Below are positions 32,401 to 44,544 of a stretch of 64,000 nt of DNA, in pieces; the stretch's first letter is position 1; every line of letters starts with the position of its first letter. The stretch is from Tricholoma matsutake (taxonomy: Eukaryota; Basidiomycota; Agaricomycetes; Agaricales; Tricholomataceae): positions 3,658,001 through 3,722,000 of the forward strand of contig AP026540.1 of the NCBI GenBank assembly GCA_026075535.2, written 5' to 3'. The position numbers and the translations under genes were made by a program. Under the pieces are notes generated by a model, which saw nothing but the letters and a program-made list of their open reading frames with translations, was not told where the DNA came from and did not search any database.

Positions 32401-33300
32401 AAGCCACCAAGCACAAAACAGAGGGCCTGAATGACGAACTGATGTTGTCTGGGCCCTCAGATAAGTTTTTTTTAGTTGACTTCTTTCTTTTAAACTAACT
32501 AAATGTTTTTCTTCATTTTTAGGTTCCTTCTTCTGGATAACAACATTGCCCACCCACAAAGTGACACACACAAACCCTATAGGAGCCCCACGCAAGCCCT
32601 GTGCTGCCACTGCAAGCCTCTGCTTGCAGGGCAGCAATGGGCCTGTTTCTGGACCATGATGACCACATCCGATGCCACCCTATGCTGCTGCTGTGAGCCT
32701 CTGCTCACAGGGTGGCAATGGGCTCTTTCCTGGATGATGACAACCACATGAGCGACGAGGATGACAAACAGCAGGGATGACAAATGATGGGGATGAGGAA
32801 TGATGGGGATGACAAATGACAGAACGATGTCCATTGTCGTTCGGGCCCTATGTGAGTATTGATTCATTCCTTTCCTTTCCTTTTAACTAACTAATGGTTT
32901 TTTCTTTGTTCTTAAGGTTTTACATATGTTGTAACCACACCATGCCCAACCCCAGCACTCCATCCTGAGCCACCGCTGTGAGTCCCTGCTTGCAGGGTGG
33001 ATGGGAGGGTTTAATGATGACAAATGGCAGGGATGACCAAAGGCAGGGATGACAAACAGGGGATGACAAACAGGGGTGACAACCAATGGCAGGGAAATGA
33101 ACAGCAGGGATGGTGAATGATGGCAGCAACAAACAGTGGCAAGAACACCAGAACCCCCCCCTCACGAGAGGGTGGGGCTTTTTTTCTTTTTTTCTTTTTT
33201 TTCTTTTTTTTTTGTTCGTTCTCATTTTCTTTTTCATTTCGTTGCTAAACCCCACCACTGCAAGCACCTGCTCACAGGGTGTGAATGTAAATAATTTTAT
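32401..33300 (+). mobile_element. M4, hairpin and intron modules (limits unknown)
   Basis: There are two intron-like segments: 32461-32522 (donor ATAAGT, probably a mutated GTAAGT, branch AAACTAACTAA, acceptor TTTTTAG) and 32852-32916 (GTGAGT, TTAACTAACTAA, CTTAAG). Each follows a GGGCCCT exon end. Between them lie two near-tandem units, each with a perfect GAGC-type hairpin: CTGCAAGC-CTCT-GCTTGCAG (32611-32630) and CTGTGAGC-CTCT-GCTCACAG (32691-32710). Two weaker hairpins follow near 32977 and 33258. No protein is evident. Confidence 0.65.
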
Positions 33301-33309
33301 CTACTATAT

Positions 33310-33480
33310 AATACAATTTAGACACAAAAACCAGTTGAAACCAGTCTAAACTGGTAGACCAAACCAATTGGGACCAGTCCTAATTGGTTCAGTTACGGTC
33401 CAACTAACTTAGTGTACTGGTCTAGACTGGTTAACCCTCTTAGAGGTCAAAAAACTCGACTGAACTGAACCTTAAAACAC
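33310..33480. repeat. AACCAGT-rich end segment
   Basis: Repeated ACCAGTC/ACTGGTT strings end in GACTGAACTGAACCTTAAAACACTA. Inverted, this resembles the M0 end at about 1575 (TAGYGYTTTAA). The two may be termini of one element type. Confidence 0.45.
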
Positions 33481-33557
33481 TACTCATATATTTATAGTAA
33501 CCATCCATTCATCCATGGATACCACCCATGTGATATCCATATCCATTGCCATCCATC

Positions 33558-33727
33558 TGTAATCTTGGAGAGATTCACTAAACAAAAGACACAGGGAAGG
33601 AATGAGCAGAAGAGAGATATTGAAAGAGACTCTAGAGTATGAAAGTGATGATGGTGGTGATGATACAAGATTGGTAAGGATCAGTGAGGCCTTTGGTAAA
33701 TAAGCATAAGCAAGGAACATGCTTACA
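33558..33727 (-). repeat. 3' LTR of Ty3-E
   Basis: It is 170 bp, from TGTAATC to CTTACA on the plus strand. It differs from the 5' LTR by eight substitutions, six of them transitions by eye, and by 13 bp (AAAGTATGAGGCC, a partial repeat) present only in the other copy. Confidence 0.92.
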
Positions 33728-33863
33728 CCCTCCCCCTCTGTCAAAAATTAAATGAAAACCCATGAAGGAAAGAAAGAAGATATATGTAAAAGGTGCGTGA
33801 TCATGGGTGCATTAAAAATTGGGGAAAAGCTACCAGTTGGCATGCAAAAGTGGAAAGAGCTAC

Positions 33864-35485
33864 CTAAGGCAAAACCCTGTCTTTTTGAGCTGACCAAATA
33901 TCGAGTGCTTCACAATCCTTGAGTTCACGACCTGGTAGCCAACGGTCTTCTTCAGAGCCATAACCACACCAACATACAAGATATTGGATGCCTCATCCGT
34001 GCTTTTGTTCCTCCAGAATCCTATGAATGGTGTACTTCTCTTGCAAGTTGATAATGACGGCAGGAGGTTTATCTAATTCACATCCTGGAAAAAGTTCCTT
34101 ATCATTCTCAATGAAAGGTAGAGATTGTGATGTATGAAAGATGGGGAAGGTGTTCGGGTGATTAGGCATGTCAGTGGTGATGGTCGAAATCTCTGGGGCT
34201 GTTTCGGTGATGAGGTATGGGCCATTGTAGCGAGGCATGAATTTTGCCACTTGGTGTTCATCCTTTGCCTTGTAGTCTCTGTGTCTGTGTAATGTCAGTA
34301 ATACGACCCTGTTCCCCTTCTCAAAAGGTAAATCGTCAGATCAGTGTTCATTTGCAGAAAGGGATTGGGAGATCTTAGCCTGGAGTATCTTGCACTTCTT
34401 TGACATCTAGCTGGAGCCATTTGATGACATCGATTGCATGGATGTCTTCAAGTGTTCCATCTGAAGAGGATATCAGAGGTGGAATCACTCTTGGACTCCA
34501 TCCCATGCGCAGTTGAAATGGTGAAAACCCTGTTGAAGCATTAATGGAGTTCATAATATTAAAATGTACACGTGGTAGTGCCCAGCACCAGCCAGTTTGG
34601 TTCCTTTCAAGTTGAAATCGGAGTGCATCATTGGAGAAGTGGTAAGCAGTGCCTTGCAAAATGATGTTTGAGTGAATGACATTTGTCATGATATTGGAGG
34701 CATTGATTGATTGTTTTGTTGGAACACTCACTAGCACCATCGGATTGAGGATGATACGCTGTGGACATTATCAGTTTTATGCCAGTTAGTTTATGCAGTG
34801 TCTGCCAAAATTTTGAAAGGAAGAGCTTATCGCAGTCAGAAATGATCTCCAAGGGGAGCCCATTCTCACAGTACCATTCATCAAAAAATAAGACTGCAAG
34901 GTCTTCTGCGCTGATGTCTGTATGTGTGGGAATGATCCAAAGATCACTCTTCAGTTGATCAGTGAAAGAGACAATGCAATTGAAGCCCTCGTCCTCTGGC
35001 AAAGGCCCAATGAAGTCCATTGCAACTGAGTCTCCATGTTGGTCTGGTATGGGAAGCGGATGCAATGGTCCCATAGGTTTTTTGGTGGTAGGTTTGTTGC
35101 ACTGGCAATCTGCACATGCAGGCACATATGCATTCTCCAGATCACGGCGCATGTTGGGCCAGTAGAATGAGTCGCGAAGCGACCCATATGATTTAGAGAA
35201 GCTGAAATGCCCTAGTACATCATGAGCCAAATGAAAAAGTGATTCATGTACATCTGAGTTCCGTCGAATGATCAATTGATCCCCTGCATATAGCAAACCA
35301 TCCAGGTTCTTAATCCCATGTGGTAGGAATGGCACATCCATCAGACGCTTACACCATGGATTGTCAGCATACCCCGAATGGATGGAAGTCAAAAGCCTGT
35401 CATCCAGAGCTATAGAGAATGTAGCCATGATGGATGGTGGCATGCTGGCGATTGTTACCAGATCCATCATGATGTGTGCACACAT
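33864..35485 (-). pseudogene. Ty3-E integrase with chromodomain (broken)
   Basis: The zinc-binding region reads HLAHDVLGHFSFSKSYGSLR, then CADCQCNK. The core has VAMDFIGPLPE (Asp), IISDCDKLFLSKFW (Asp) and HPQSDGASECSN (Glu). The C-terminal part has KFMPRYNGPYLI, and the chromodomain reads YTIHRILEEQKHG, TGA, GIQYLVCWCGYG and DRWLPGREL, ending at TAG 33866-33864. Cys replaces two conserved Arg (CGT to TGT). A 71-nt piece identical in origin to gag (34605-34675) is embedded after SNKTIN and shifts the frame. Chromodomain integrases direct insertion to marked chromatin in related elements. Confidence 0.88.
34605..34675 (-). repeat. Gag-derived 71-nt segment inside integrase
   Basis: It matches 50717-50787 in Ty3-E gag in the same orientation over 71 nt, with only a few transitions. 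It encodes SNIILQGTAYHFSNDALRFQ within the integrase, where relatives run directly from SNKTINQ to ERNQTGW. Confidence 0.85.
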
Positions 35486-36884
35486 GAACGATGTGTTGTC
35501 CTTGCTGTAAATGAGTGCAATTGGGTCAGAGTCATCAGGCGGGTATGGAGTTGAGGCTGATGATTCAGCATCAAAAGAGGTTCAGGACAAGGCATCAGCT
35601 GCACAGTTCTCCTCTCCATTCACATAGACAATTTTGCAGTTGTATTGGGACATAAACTCCATCCACTGAGCCTGTCATTGGCTCAGATCCCATTGCATGT
35701 CAAAGTTTTCTAGGGTCTTGTGATCAGTGTAAATAAAAAATGGAACACCCACAAGATTGGAACACTATTTCTGGAGTGCATGGATGATTGCAAGCATCTC
35801 CTTCTTGTGAATGGGGTAGTTTCATTCAGCTCCTTTGAACATCATTGAATCAAATGTGACAGGGTGAGCTGCCTCCCAAGTCTTCCCAAATGAAAGGACA
35901 GCCCCTGATTGATAGTCGCTAGCATCTGTTGTCATGAAAATCTTGTGATCCAGCATGAGGTTATAATCAATTGTTGTTAAGCACTCATGGCTGATAACAG
36001 CCTTCTTGATTTCATCGAAAGCAAGTTGGTGCTGATCAGTCCAGTCAGGGAAATTCTTGTTACACTCCTTCATTGTGAGTTCTGAAAGGATACGCGTGTG
36101 GTCTGTGATATGAGGTAAAAAATGCGCAACATAACAAACCAATCCGCAGAACTGACTGACTTCCTTCGCATTATGTGGTTGAGGCCAATTGACAATGTGG
36201 TAGGTCTTCTTAGAGTCTGCCTCAATTCCCCGAGTGGAGATGTGGTGTCCGAGAAAGTCAACCTCTGTCAAAAATAGGTGGGTCTTCTTTGGGTTGCAGT
36301 ACAATTGTGCATCCCTAAGAGCCTTCAGGATCATGTGCACATTCTGGCAGTGTTCAGTGAGTGAGTTCGACCAGATGATGATGTCATCAAGGTAGATATG
36401 GCAGATCTTGCCAATCCAAGGCCATAAAGCAGCAGTTACTCAACATTGGTGAATTGCAGGTGAATTCTTGAGTCCCATTGGCATCACTGTCCATTCAAAG
36501 AGGCTGAAGGGCATTGATACAGCAGTTAGTGGGATATCTGAAGGGTGCATGTGAGTTTGAAAGAAACAGTTTGTCATATCTATAGTTCCCCAGATTTTGC
36601 CTTTTGTGCAATCATTCAAGATATCATCGATCCGAGGGATAGGATGGGAGTCTGAGATGGTGTTTTTGTTCAGTTGCCAGTAATCATTGACCCATTGTGG
36701 CAGGACAGTTGGGTCAGATTTGGGGACAATGAAGGCAGGAGATGCATGATGTGAGGAAGATGGTCGGATACAGCCAGTGTCAAGATGTTGCTGAATGAGA
36801 GTCTTCCAAGTGTCTTGAAATTTCCATGGACATGCATACATACACATCTTAATTGTTTGTTCAGCATTTTTCAGTTTTATGCGA
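35486..36884 (-). pseudogene. Ty3-E reverse transcriptase and RNase H (broken)
   Basis: RT motifs are GCIRPSSSHHASPAFIVPKS, WVNDYWQLNKNTI, GTIDMTNCFFQT and VMPMGLKNSPAIHQ, then IYLDDIIIWS with both catalytic Asp intact (about 36385-36400). Thumb and connection follow (HHISTRGIEADSKKTYHI). RNase H gives IFMTTDASDYQSGAVLSF and YTDHKTLENF. Stops are TGA at Arg positions after AIHQC, KGAE, DLSQ and ALS, plus one TAG that fits Trp TGG. The upstream 70 codons of RT lie on the far side of the solo LTR (47979-48206). Confidence 0.9.
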
Positions 36885-37243
36885 TGATAGGTCCACCTTG
36901 CACTCTAAGCTCTGGGAACATCTCCAAATGCATCGACACATCACCACACATGCTCCCAACCCCATGAAACTGCTCCAAGACTATTTTGAATGATTTCAAA
37001 TGACTTTGAACAACTTTGCAACACTTCAAGCAAGTTCAAACAACTTTGCAGCACCTCAAATGCCTTTGGCCACCATATGCTTATTGCACCACCCTTCAGA
37101 CACACACAGCACACCTTGTATGAGTTAGTGCATTGCATATCGAGCACCACTGGACACAAGGAGACATAATGATGGGATTTTAGGACATGATTGTGGTGCT
37201 TTGATGTCTTGATGATATATTGGATCAATAGGACAGGTACCTA

Positions 37244-37426
37244 TGTAGTGATCCAGGGTGATGCCCAGTATTTACATATATTTACTTAGTGTTTGTGCAA
37301 GCCACCGGTCCCTTTGTAAGGGCCGGTTTTAATTACATCGACAGACTTTTTACACAACAGCAAAAATATATGTTAATTGTGTTCTTGTGGTGTGTGATAT
37401 AAGTCTACCCCCTCCACTTTACTACA
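37244..37426 (+). repeat. 5' LTR of Ty3-F
   Basis: It is 183 bp. It contains GGTCCCTTTGTAAGGGCC, where the 3' copy has TTTATAAGGG, a TATA-like box apparently lost here. ATATATG lies near 37366. CTTTTTGAACAC follows directly at 37427-37438. Confidence 0.95.
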
Positions 37427-37577
37427 CTTTTTGAACACTCAAATCCATTATTTTACCAAAAGAATATCCACTCGACTTTGCCTTCGCGAATGTCATATTG
37501 TGCTGTAATATCAAAATTGACCCTGATGCCACCGGCAACAGTTCATCTAGACTCATGATCTGAGCTTGACACTACCC

Positions 37578-39930
37578 ATGATGGACCCCAGCCCAACTGA
37601 CATGTCCTCTATGAAAGTAAAGAAGAAGACCACCCGAGCCAGGACTAAAGGTGGTTCAGATTCAGAACCCCCTGGTGACCGGTCCCATAACCCAGCTGAT
37701 GGGAATCAGTTGAGTGCCATCAAAGAAGTCAAAGAAGTCAATTCAGCATTGAGAGCGTTGACCCAAGATCCAGTTCCTGCTAGCAGGGTCCATCATTGGA
37801 ATGATTCACCTTCCCCATCTCCTCCCCCCTCTTTGGGTCCATGCTCTGCAGAGAGTATGCCCAGACTCTCCCCTAGTCGGGAGAGCCAGTCTGCCCCTCA
37901 CCACAATCGTGGAAATACCTCACTGCAAGAGAACCCCATGTGCCCATCTGGTAGACCAGTCTCGACTCCCTCACCCACACCTATGGATGAGGGAAGTAGC
38001 AAACAATGTCAAAAGGAGAAGAAACCTGAAAACATCATTCTACCTAGCCAGGAGGAAAGGAGCATAGCCTCATACACCACTCTGGCCTGTGAGATCATCA
38101 ACAGGCACCTGGATCAGGACAGTTATGACCCAACTCAACTCAACACACAAATACAAGAGCTGATGAGGGGGTTCTCTGTCCAAATTCATTGTGAATCTGG
38201 TAGTCAGGGCCCCACCTCTCCTCCCCATCGGGAGGAGAATAGTACTCCAAATCTCCCTTGTGGTGGGACCCCCACTTCAAGCCATAGGGAATCCAACATT
38301 GGGACCCCTCAAAAGAAGTCAGTTCACTACAATGGAGCCAGCAAAGTGGCTCTTCAACGATTCAGAGACTCCACTCTCTGTGAGGGACAGCATACCAATA
38401 TCCCAGACCAGGGTATACATTTTGATGTCAAGGGATTCCCATATGAAGAGGCCCCCTCTTCCAAGGAAAGCCCGCATGGCCATGCTCCTAGCTCTATCCG
38501 TCCAGAGCAGGGAAGAAGAGAAGAAACCCCTGGGCGCAGAGGCCAGGGGGAATTGGAGGCAGAGGAGGCAACTCCTCCCCTTCTGACAGCAACAGCGATG
38601 ATAGCGATAGAGATGAGGAAACTCCTCCCAGTGATGAGGAGGATGAGGTCGAAGAGCATAGCCTCCTTCACCCTAATTCTTGGTCCTGCTCAAGGTCGAG
38701 GCCCAACCCAAGCATCAGTCATCAAGGAGATACCCCATCTGCCTCTGCTCACACAGATGCCCATTCCCATTGACAAGGGTACAGTGGGGAGCTCAAATCC
38801 TACCAAGATAAAGGCACCCATCGCCCTTCTAAATATTTGAAGGTGATGCATGCCAAGTTCCATCAGCAGATCGACAATAAGGTGTCCGCAACCATGGAAT
38901 CCCTCCTGGATTGAAAGAATGGACCCTGTGTTCCCACTCCCCCAGCTTATGGCAGGAGCTCAGATACTGAGGTGTTCGAATGGTGGCTGAATGCTCTCCT
39001 TTGATGGTTGAAGGTGAGCAAAATGTGTGGTCCCAGTCTTGATGCTGAAAGGATCGAGTATACAGGCATGTATCTAGAAGGAGTAGCCCTGACCTGGTTT
39101 GAGGACAACATGGATGGAGTATACTGCCACTGGGCCCAGTGGTCTTTTAAGGATGTGATCACCGGTCTATACAATCAGTTTATACATGACAATGCTACCC
39201 ATGACGTGGCTGATCACTTGCAAAGGTGAAATATAATGTAGTCGAAGGAGTCATGAGCTATTACCATAAACTGGAGTGATATGCTACCAGGATGATCCGA
39301 GCCCTGGACCGTTTCACCTTCAAGACCCAACTTTTGTCTGGGTTACCCCAGACTATGGTGTCTTTTATATTTTGACAAAGGCTGTTCTGCGGAAGCCAGC
39401 TCCAAGGATACCATCCTGTACTATGCCTGCAAGGCCAAAGAAAAAGAAGAGATACCAGGAGCGTAAGCGCCTGGTGGAGGCCCTGTCTTCCAGTAAGGAT
39501 GTTCCAAAACCCAAGGTGACCACCTCCACCCAGGAGGGTCAGTCCCCTGAGTGATCTCGCGAACGAACCCGAGATCCACCCAGGTGAGACAGTCGACCTA
39601 GGAACAGGGATAGGCCCAATAGAACTCACAAAGTGTTTTCTGCAAGGAAGGAACCTTGTCAGGAGGATAGGAAGACACCCGTATCTGGAGAGTGGACTCC
39701 CAGAGATCATGCCCCTACTAAAAAGCATGAGGAAAAACCAAGCCTCCTCCCACCTGCTACAAGTGCAGGGGATTAGGTCATTACTCCACTGATAAGAAGT
39801 GTCCCGAGTACAATACCCCAGGACAATTGAAACCCCATATGGGCATGAGGATGTACACCACCTGTGAGGAACTTGATGGCGCCAAGAGTGATCCCCCTCC
39901 AGTGGAGGATGAATGATTGGTGTTAGTTCA
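37578..39930 (+). pseudogene. Ty3-F gag (broken)
   Basis: The first ATG is at 37578 (MMDPSPTDMSSMKVKKK). The long N-terminal region is basic and then Ser/Pro-rich and probably disordered, up to about 38840. The capsid-like region follows (SKMCGPSLDAERIEYTGMYL, TWFEDNMDGVYCHWA), with TGA before WLKVSK. Further on, a canonical zinc knuckle CYKCRGLGHYSTDKKC lies near 39750-39800. A small frameshift precedes it. Gag would assemble the particle. The length, over 750 codons, is large for gag because of the disordered N-terminus. Confidence 0.82.
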
Positions 39931-40117
39931 TAGTGATCCTGAGGAATCAGACCAGGACATGTTGGGATCCCAATACAGTTCTGATGGGGATCCATACCCC
40001 CTGAACTCAGACAATGAATCAGGATGCAATGAAGGCGATGACCCCGAATGATTTGGAGCCATCCGGGAGGCAATCTACAATTATGAGTCAGATTCAGCAT
40101 CTGACTCGTGTCTCTCC

Positions 40118-40684
40118 ATGCAATCGGTATCCAACTCAGAGGAGGATTCCGAGGAGGAGACGGTTGAACCAAGTCATTCCCCTGAGCAGATGGGGGTGAT
40201 CACTGACTCCTTCCCTCCCATCTCCATGAACCTCAGGTGCCCCCCTGCCCTGAGGAAGTCATCCAAGAAAATTGTCCGACCTCCTCGAACTGAGAAGGAC
40301 AACCGATGCTTCATCGTAAGGATGAAGATTTATGGTCTTGAAGCTAACATACTTCTAGACTCAGGGTGTACAGCAGACTTGGTTTCACCTGAGTTTACCA
40401 TATCTGTGAATCAGAAAGTGCATGAGCTGGAGGACCCAGTACCCCTCCAGCTAGGTATGGTGGGAAGTCGGTCCAAAATCAATTTTGGGCTCTTTGCAGA
40501 GTTCAAATTAGGGACCATAAGAACCAATCATTATTTCGATGTGATCAACCTCAATAGATATGACACCATTGTGGGTATGGTGTTTATGAGGAAATATGGG
40601 CTCATCCTGGACTTTGAGCAAGACCAGGTGTGGTTTCAGGGCCAGGTCCTCCCCACCATTGTTGAGAGTGAAAGCACTTTTTGA
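40118..40684 (+). pseudogene. Ty3-F aspartic protease
   Basis: Within one frame, ANILLDSGCTADLVSPEF gives an intact D-S-G active site (about 40345-40395). YDTIVGMVFMRKYG is the second conserved block. An acidic linker precedes it, continuing from gag without a clear break. The frame ends at a TGA (40682) and continues as QVRRYTMRTQPVQDE. It would cleave the polyprotein. Unlike Ty3-B and Ty3-D the catalytic Asp is kept. Confidence 0.82.
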
Positions 40685-41040
40685 CAAGTACGCAGATACA
40701 CCATGAGAACTCAACCTGTACAGGATGAGTGGCTCAACAGCAGCCCTAGTGCCGCTGTCAGCATATTAAAGTATCCCAATAAGCTAGGGATAAGTTCAGT
40801 TTTGGCCCAGCCTCCATCTAGAAGCCAGGCCTCCATGACAATGAAGGAGGAGAACAATGTGGATCATCCCCATAAGGGGCATGGATTGGGGACATCAGAC
40901 CCCATCCTCCTGGGGCCCAAAGACAAAGACTTGGATTCCTCGAATAGGGGCCTTGACCAGGAGCCGGAGAGGACTCTGGCGATTGGGATGAATATGTTGA
41001 GGAGTTTACTCGGGACAGATACCCCAAGGGACCGAATTGC

Positions 41041-42633
41041 GGAATCGATCTAGGTCGCCCCACAGTGCAGGAGATGCTCTCAGAACAGCAACTGTCGGAC
41101 CTGAATGAAGCACTCTTTGCTATCTGTGAAGAGCTAGCCGAGAGTGCAAAGGCCCAAGGACCTTTGGGCAAGAAGGACATCCTGCAGGGTGTACCAGAAT
41201 GACTTCCTTCAATGAGGGAGATCAACCACCAAATCCCATTGGTGGATGAAAAGAAGAGGTATAACTACCATTTACCTAAGTGTCCCGACTCAATGCAACA
41301 ACCCCTTGCTGATAAGATCAAGAGGTATTGCCAGGCAGGATGGTGGAGACCAGCACACATGGAGCAAGCTGCTCCAATGCTGGTGGTCCCCAAGAAAAAT
41401 GGGGACATCCGTACCGTGGTGAATGCAAAAAAGAGGAATGACAATACTGTCAAGAATGTGACACCTTTCCCTGATCAGAACCTGATCAGGCTGGATGTAG
41501 CTCGAGCGAAGTATTGTTCGAAGATCGACTTATCTGATGCTTATGAGCAGATTCTGGTCGACCCAGAGGATGTCTGGAAAACAGCGTTTGCGACAGTACT
41601 GGGCACTTTTGAGAGCCTGGTAATGCAGCGGGGCGATTGCAATGCCCCAGCTACTTTCCAACAATTGATGAACTCCATCTTCAGGGAGTACATCGGATGG
41701 TTCATGCATGCTTATCTTGACGATATCTTTGTGTTCAGCGACTCAGTCATTGAACATCAACACCACCTGCAGCTCATGTTCAATAAACTATGAGAGCATG
41801 AACTGTACCTTCATGTGGATAAATGTGAACTATATGCCAAGAAACTTGAATGTCTCAGCCATATGATAGATGACAAGGGCCTCCACACTGACAGTGATAA
41901 AATGGTGAGGATACGAGAATGGAAGGTGCCTCAAAACTATCATGAGGTTCAATGGTTCTTGGGACTAGTTCAGTACCTAGCCCACTTCCTTCCCGATATT
42001 TTGGCATACACCAGTCCACTCTCCACTATGATGAAGAATGGACAATCATTCCATTGGCATCCTCTGCACAATAGCTGTTTCCAGACTATCAAAGACATCT
42101 GTTGTTTGACCCCAGTTCTAAAACCCATCGATGCCAGCTCAGAGGAGCCCATCTGGGTGATTTGCAATGCTTCAGTATTTGGGGTTGGGACCATGTATGG
42201 GCAGGGCCCTGAATGGCAGAGCTGTCAACTGGCCGGATTCCTATCCAAAAAGTTCTCAGATGCTCAAAGGAACTATAGGACCTTTGAGCATGAAACCATC
42301 GCGATCCTTGAGGCGCTTCTCAAGTGGGAAGATAAGCTAATAGGTCAGCGACTTCACATGGTGACAGATCACAAGGCCTTGGAGTTTTTCCAGACCCAGT
42401 GTCAATTATCAGCCCATCAGTCCTGGTGGATGCAGTACCTCTCGCGCTTCGACTTTGACATACGGTATGTCAAAGGGAACCTCAACAAGGTTGCGGATGC
42501 CCTGTCCCAGTATTACCAGTTTGATAACTGGGAAGATGCACCCCTCGTGCAACATTATGTGTTTGCCAATGTATGCCTTGATCCTATGCACAAGGACTTG
42601 CCCTGGGATCGTCATTTGGAAATTAGGAATTGA
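41041..42633 (+). pseudogene. Ty3-F reverse transcriptase and RNase H
   Basis: RT motifs are WWRPAHMEQAAPMLVVPKKN, DIRTVVNAKKRNDNT, SKIDLSDAYEQILVDPED, and HAYLDDIFVFSD with both Asp intact. TGA at 41791-41793 replaces Arg before EHELYLHVDKCEL. Thumb and RNase H follow: NASVFGVGTMYGQ, then NYRTFEHETIAILEALLKWE and MVTDHKALEFFQT, and ADALSQ near 42505. RNase H lacks the first Asp (CNAS where DAS is usual; GAT to AAT fits G-to-A). It ends at TGA 42631-42633, also at an Arg position. Confidence 0.9.
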
Positions 42634-44312
42634 GTCATCGAGACACGATCCACCAAGGCCCAGGTCCGTCGAGCAGAAGAGCATCTAAGAGCCTTGCATG
42701 AGCAGGTTGAGGATCGAGAACTGGCCATGGCGGTGCTTGCCAGCGCACAGGACAAGAGTGGGATGGGAGGTCTTAAAGAGCCCCAAGGGGAAGACCCCAC
42801 GGTATATGAATCCCTAGCCAAACACCAGGATTTGAAGGTGTCCTTGTCAGAACAGGACCCGATGGATGAGGACATCCGATGGGGATATAAGGAGGACAAG
42901 GTATTTGGCAAAGTCCTGGATAACCCGGAAGATCACCCCAACTTTGAGGTGATCGATGGTATAATATGGATGAAGAACAAAGGAGGAGAGCGTGTTGTGT
43001 GCATTCCCTTGGTGCCCACAAGGACATGACTTTACATGGCCATATCATCGACCAAGCCAACTCGATCATTGGGCATTTTTGCCCAGTGAAGACCTCTGAG
43101 TATGTTAGGCGATGGTATTGGTGGCCTCGCCTCCAATACGAAGTGGATAAGTTCTGTGAATTGTGTGAGGCCTGTGTTTGGTCCAAGGGGGAGTATCACT
43201 CCCCCATGGGTAAGTTACATTTGTTGCCCACCCCGATCCGTCCTTGGGAATCCATAGGGATGGACTTTATTGGTCCATTCCCTGAGTCGGAAGGGTTTAA
43301 TTACCTATGGGTGGTGATATGCTGATTGTCATCTATGGTGCACCTGGTCCCCATAACGATCACCACCACTGCCTCTGAGTTATTGTCTCTTTTCATCAAA
43401 GAGATAGTTAGGCTGCATGGGTTGCCTGGATCCATCATTTCAGACTGGGATTCCAAGTTCCCCTCCCGCTGGTGGCAGGAAGTCCACTGAGTCTTGAATG
43501 TAAAGTTACTGATGTCCACCTCCTTCCATCCTCAGATGGACGGTGCTACTGAGCAAGCCAATCAATCCATTGCTCAGATCTTACAGTCTTTTGTGGCTTC
43601 CAACCAGAAAGACTGGGTCAAATTCCTGGCATTGGTGGAGTTCGCTATCAACTCCACCATCAATCACGCTACTGGGATGGCTCCATTTGAGGTAACCTAT
43701 GGGTATCTTCCTCGCATGATGCGAGAAATACCTACTCCAGAGCAAGTGCCACCCAGAGTATGGACCTTTGCCATGGACATGTTATGCAACATGGCGATCG
43801 CTCACAACAATATTATCACTGAGTGCATGTTCCAACGGTTCCATGCCAACAAACAGTGTGGAAAGGAGCCTGACATCAGACCAGGAGAGAAAGTATACCT
43901 TTCTACCAAGAACCTGACATTGCCCAAGGGGAGGGCCAGTAAGCTCCTTCCCAAGTTTGTAGGACTGTATGAGGTCCTGCAAAGCTACCCAGATACTTCC
44001 AATTATGATCTGGACTTACCTTCCAAGCTCCAGAGTTGGCGGATACATGGCAGATTCCATGTGAACCTGCTATGTCCCCATTATGAGAATGATGATACCC
44101 TGTTTCCCAACAGAAGGCACCTGGACCCTTACGACTTTGGTGCCCCTGACGATGCCAAAGGGTGGGTCAAGGAGATCATGTCCCATCATTGGAAGGGTTG
44201 TGCGTTGGAATTGGAAGTGAAGTGGAGTGTGGGCAAGTCCACTTGGGAACTGCTGGCCGTGTGTAATGAGTTGGCTGCCCTGGACGCTTACTTGGCCCTT
44301 GTGGGTGCCTAG
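42634..44312 (+). pseudogene. Ty3-F integrase with chromodomain-like tail
   Basis: The zinc-binding region is HGHIIDQANSIIGHF plus CELCEAC (43035-43175), with a frameshift near 43015. The core has GMDFIGPFPESEGFN (Asp), SIISDWDSKFPS (Asp) and HPQMDGATEQANQ (Glu). TGA at 43323-43325 and near 43489 replace Arg. The tail has GRASKLLPKFVGLYEVL, HVNLLCPH and a chromodomain-like WVKEIMSHHWKGCALELEVKW. The first natural stop is TAG at 44310-44312. Catalytic residues are intact apart from the stops. Confidence 0.88.
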
Positions 44313-44544
44313 AAATGGATGGATCTGCCCAAGCATGCACCAGCGCAAAGGGCGATAGAACTTCTTGACTTGGTCGAGAAGGCCAGGCAGCTGTGGGCCT
44401 GGCATCTTCCACAATGGTGGGAAGATTCGAACTCTTCAGGCATGATGGTCATGTTTTTCCTGAGGCGTGGGAAAGTGCTGTACAGTTGACTGGCAGAATT
44501 GAATCAAAAAAAAAAATTTCTTTCTTCAAGTCCAACCATTCATC

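Noticed and set aside
31215..33480. One composite hAT-like element spanning both AACCGG-rich ends
   Set aside because: The two ends match each other in direct rather than inverted orientation, and no 8-bp duplication was found, so they are listed separately.
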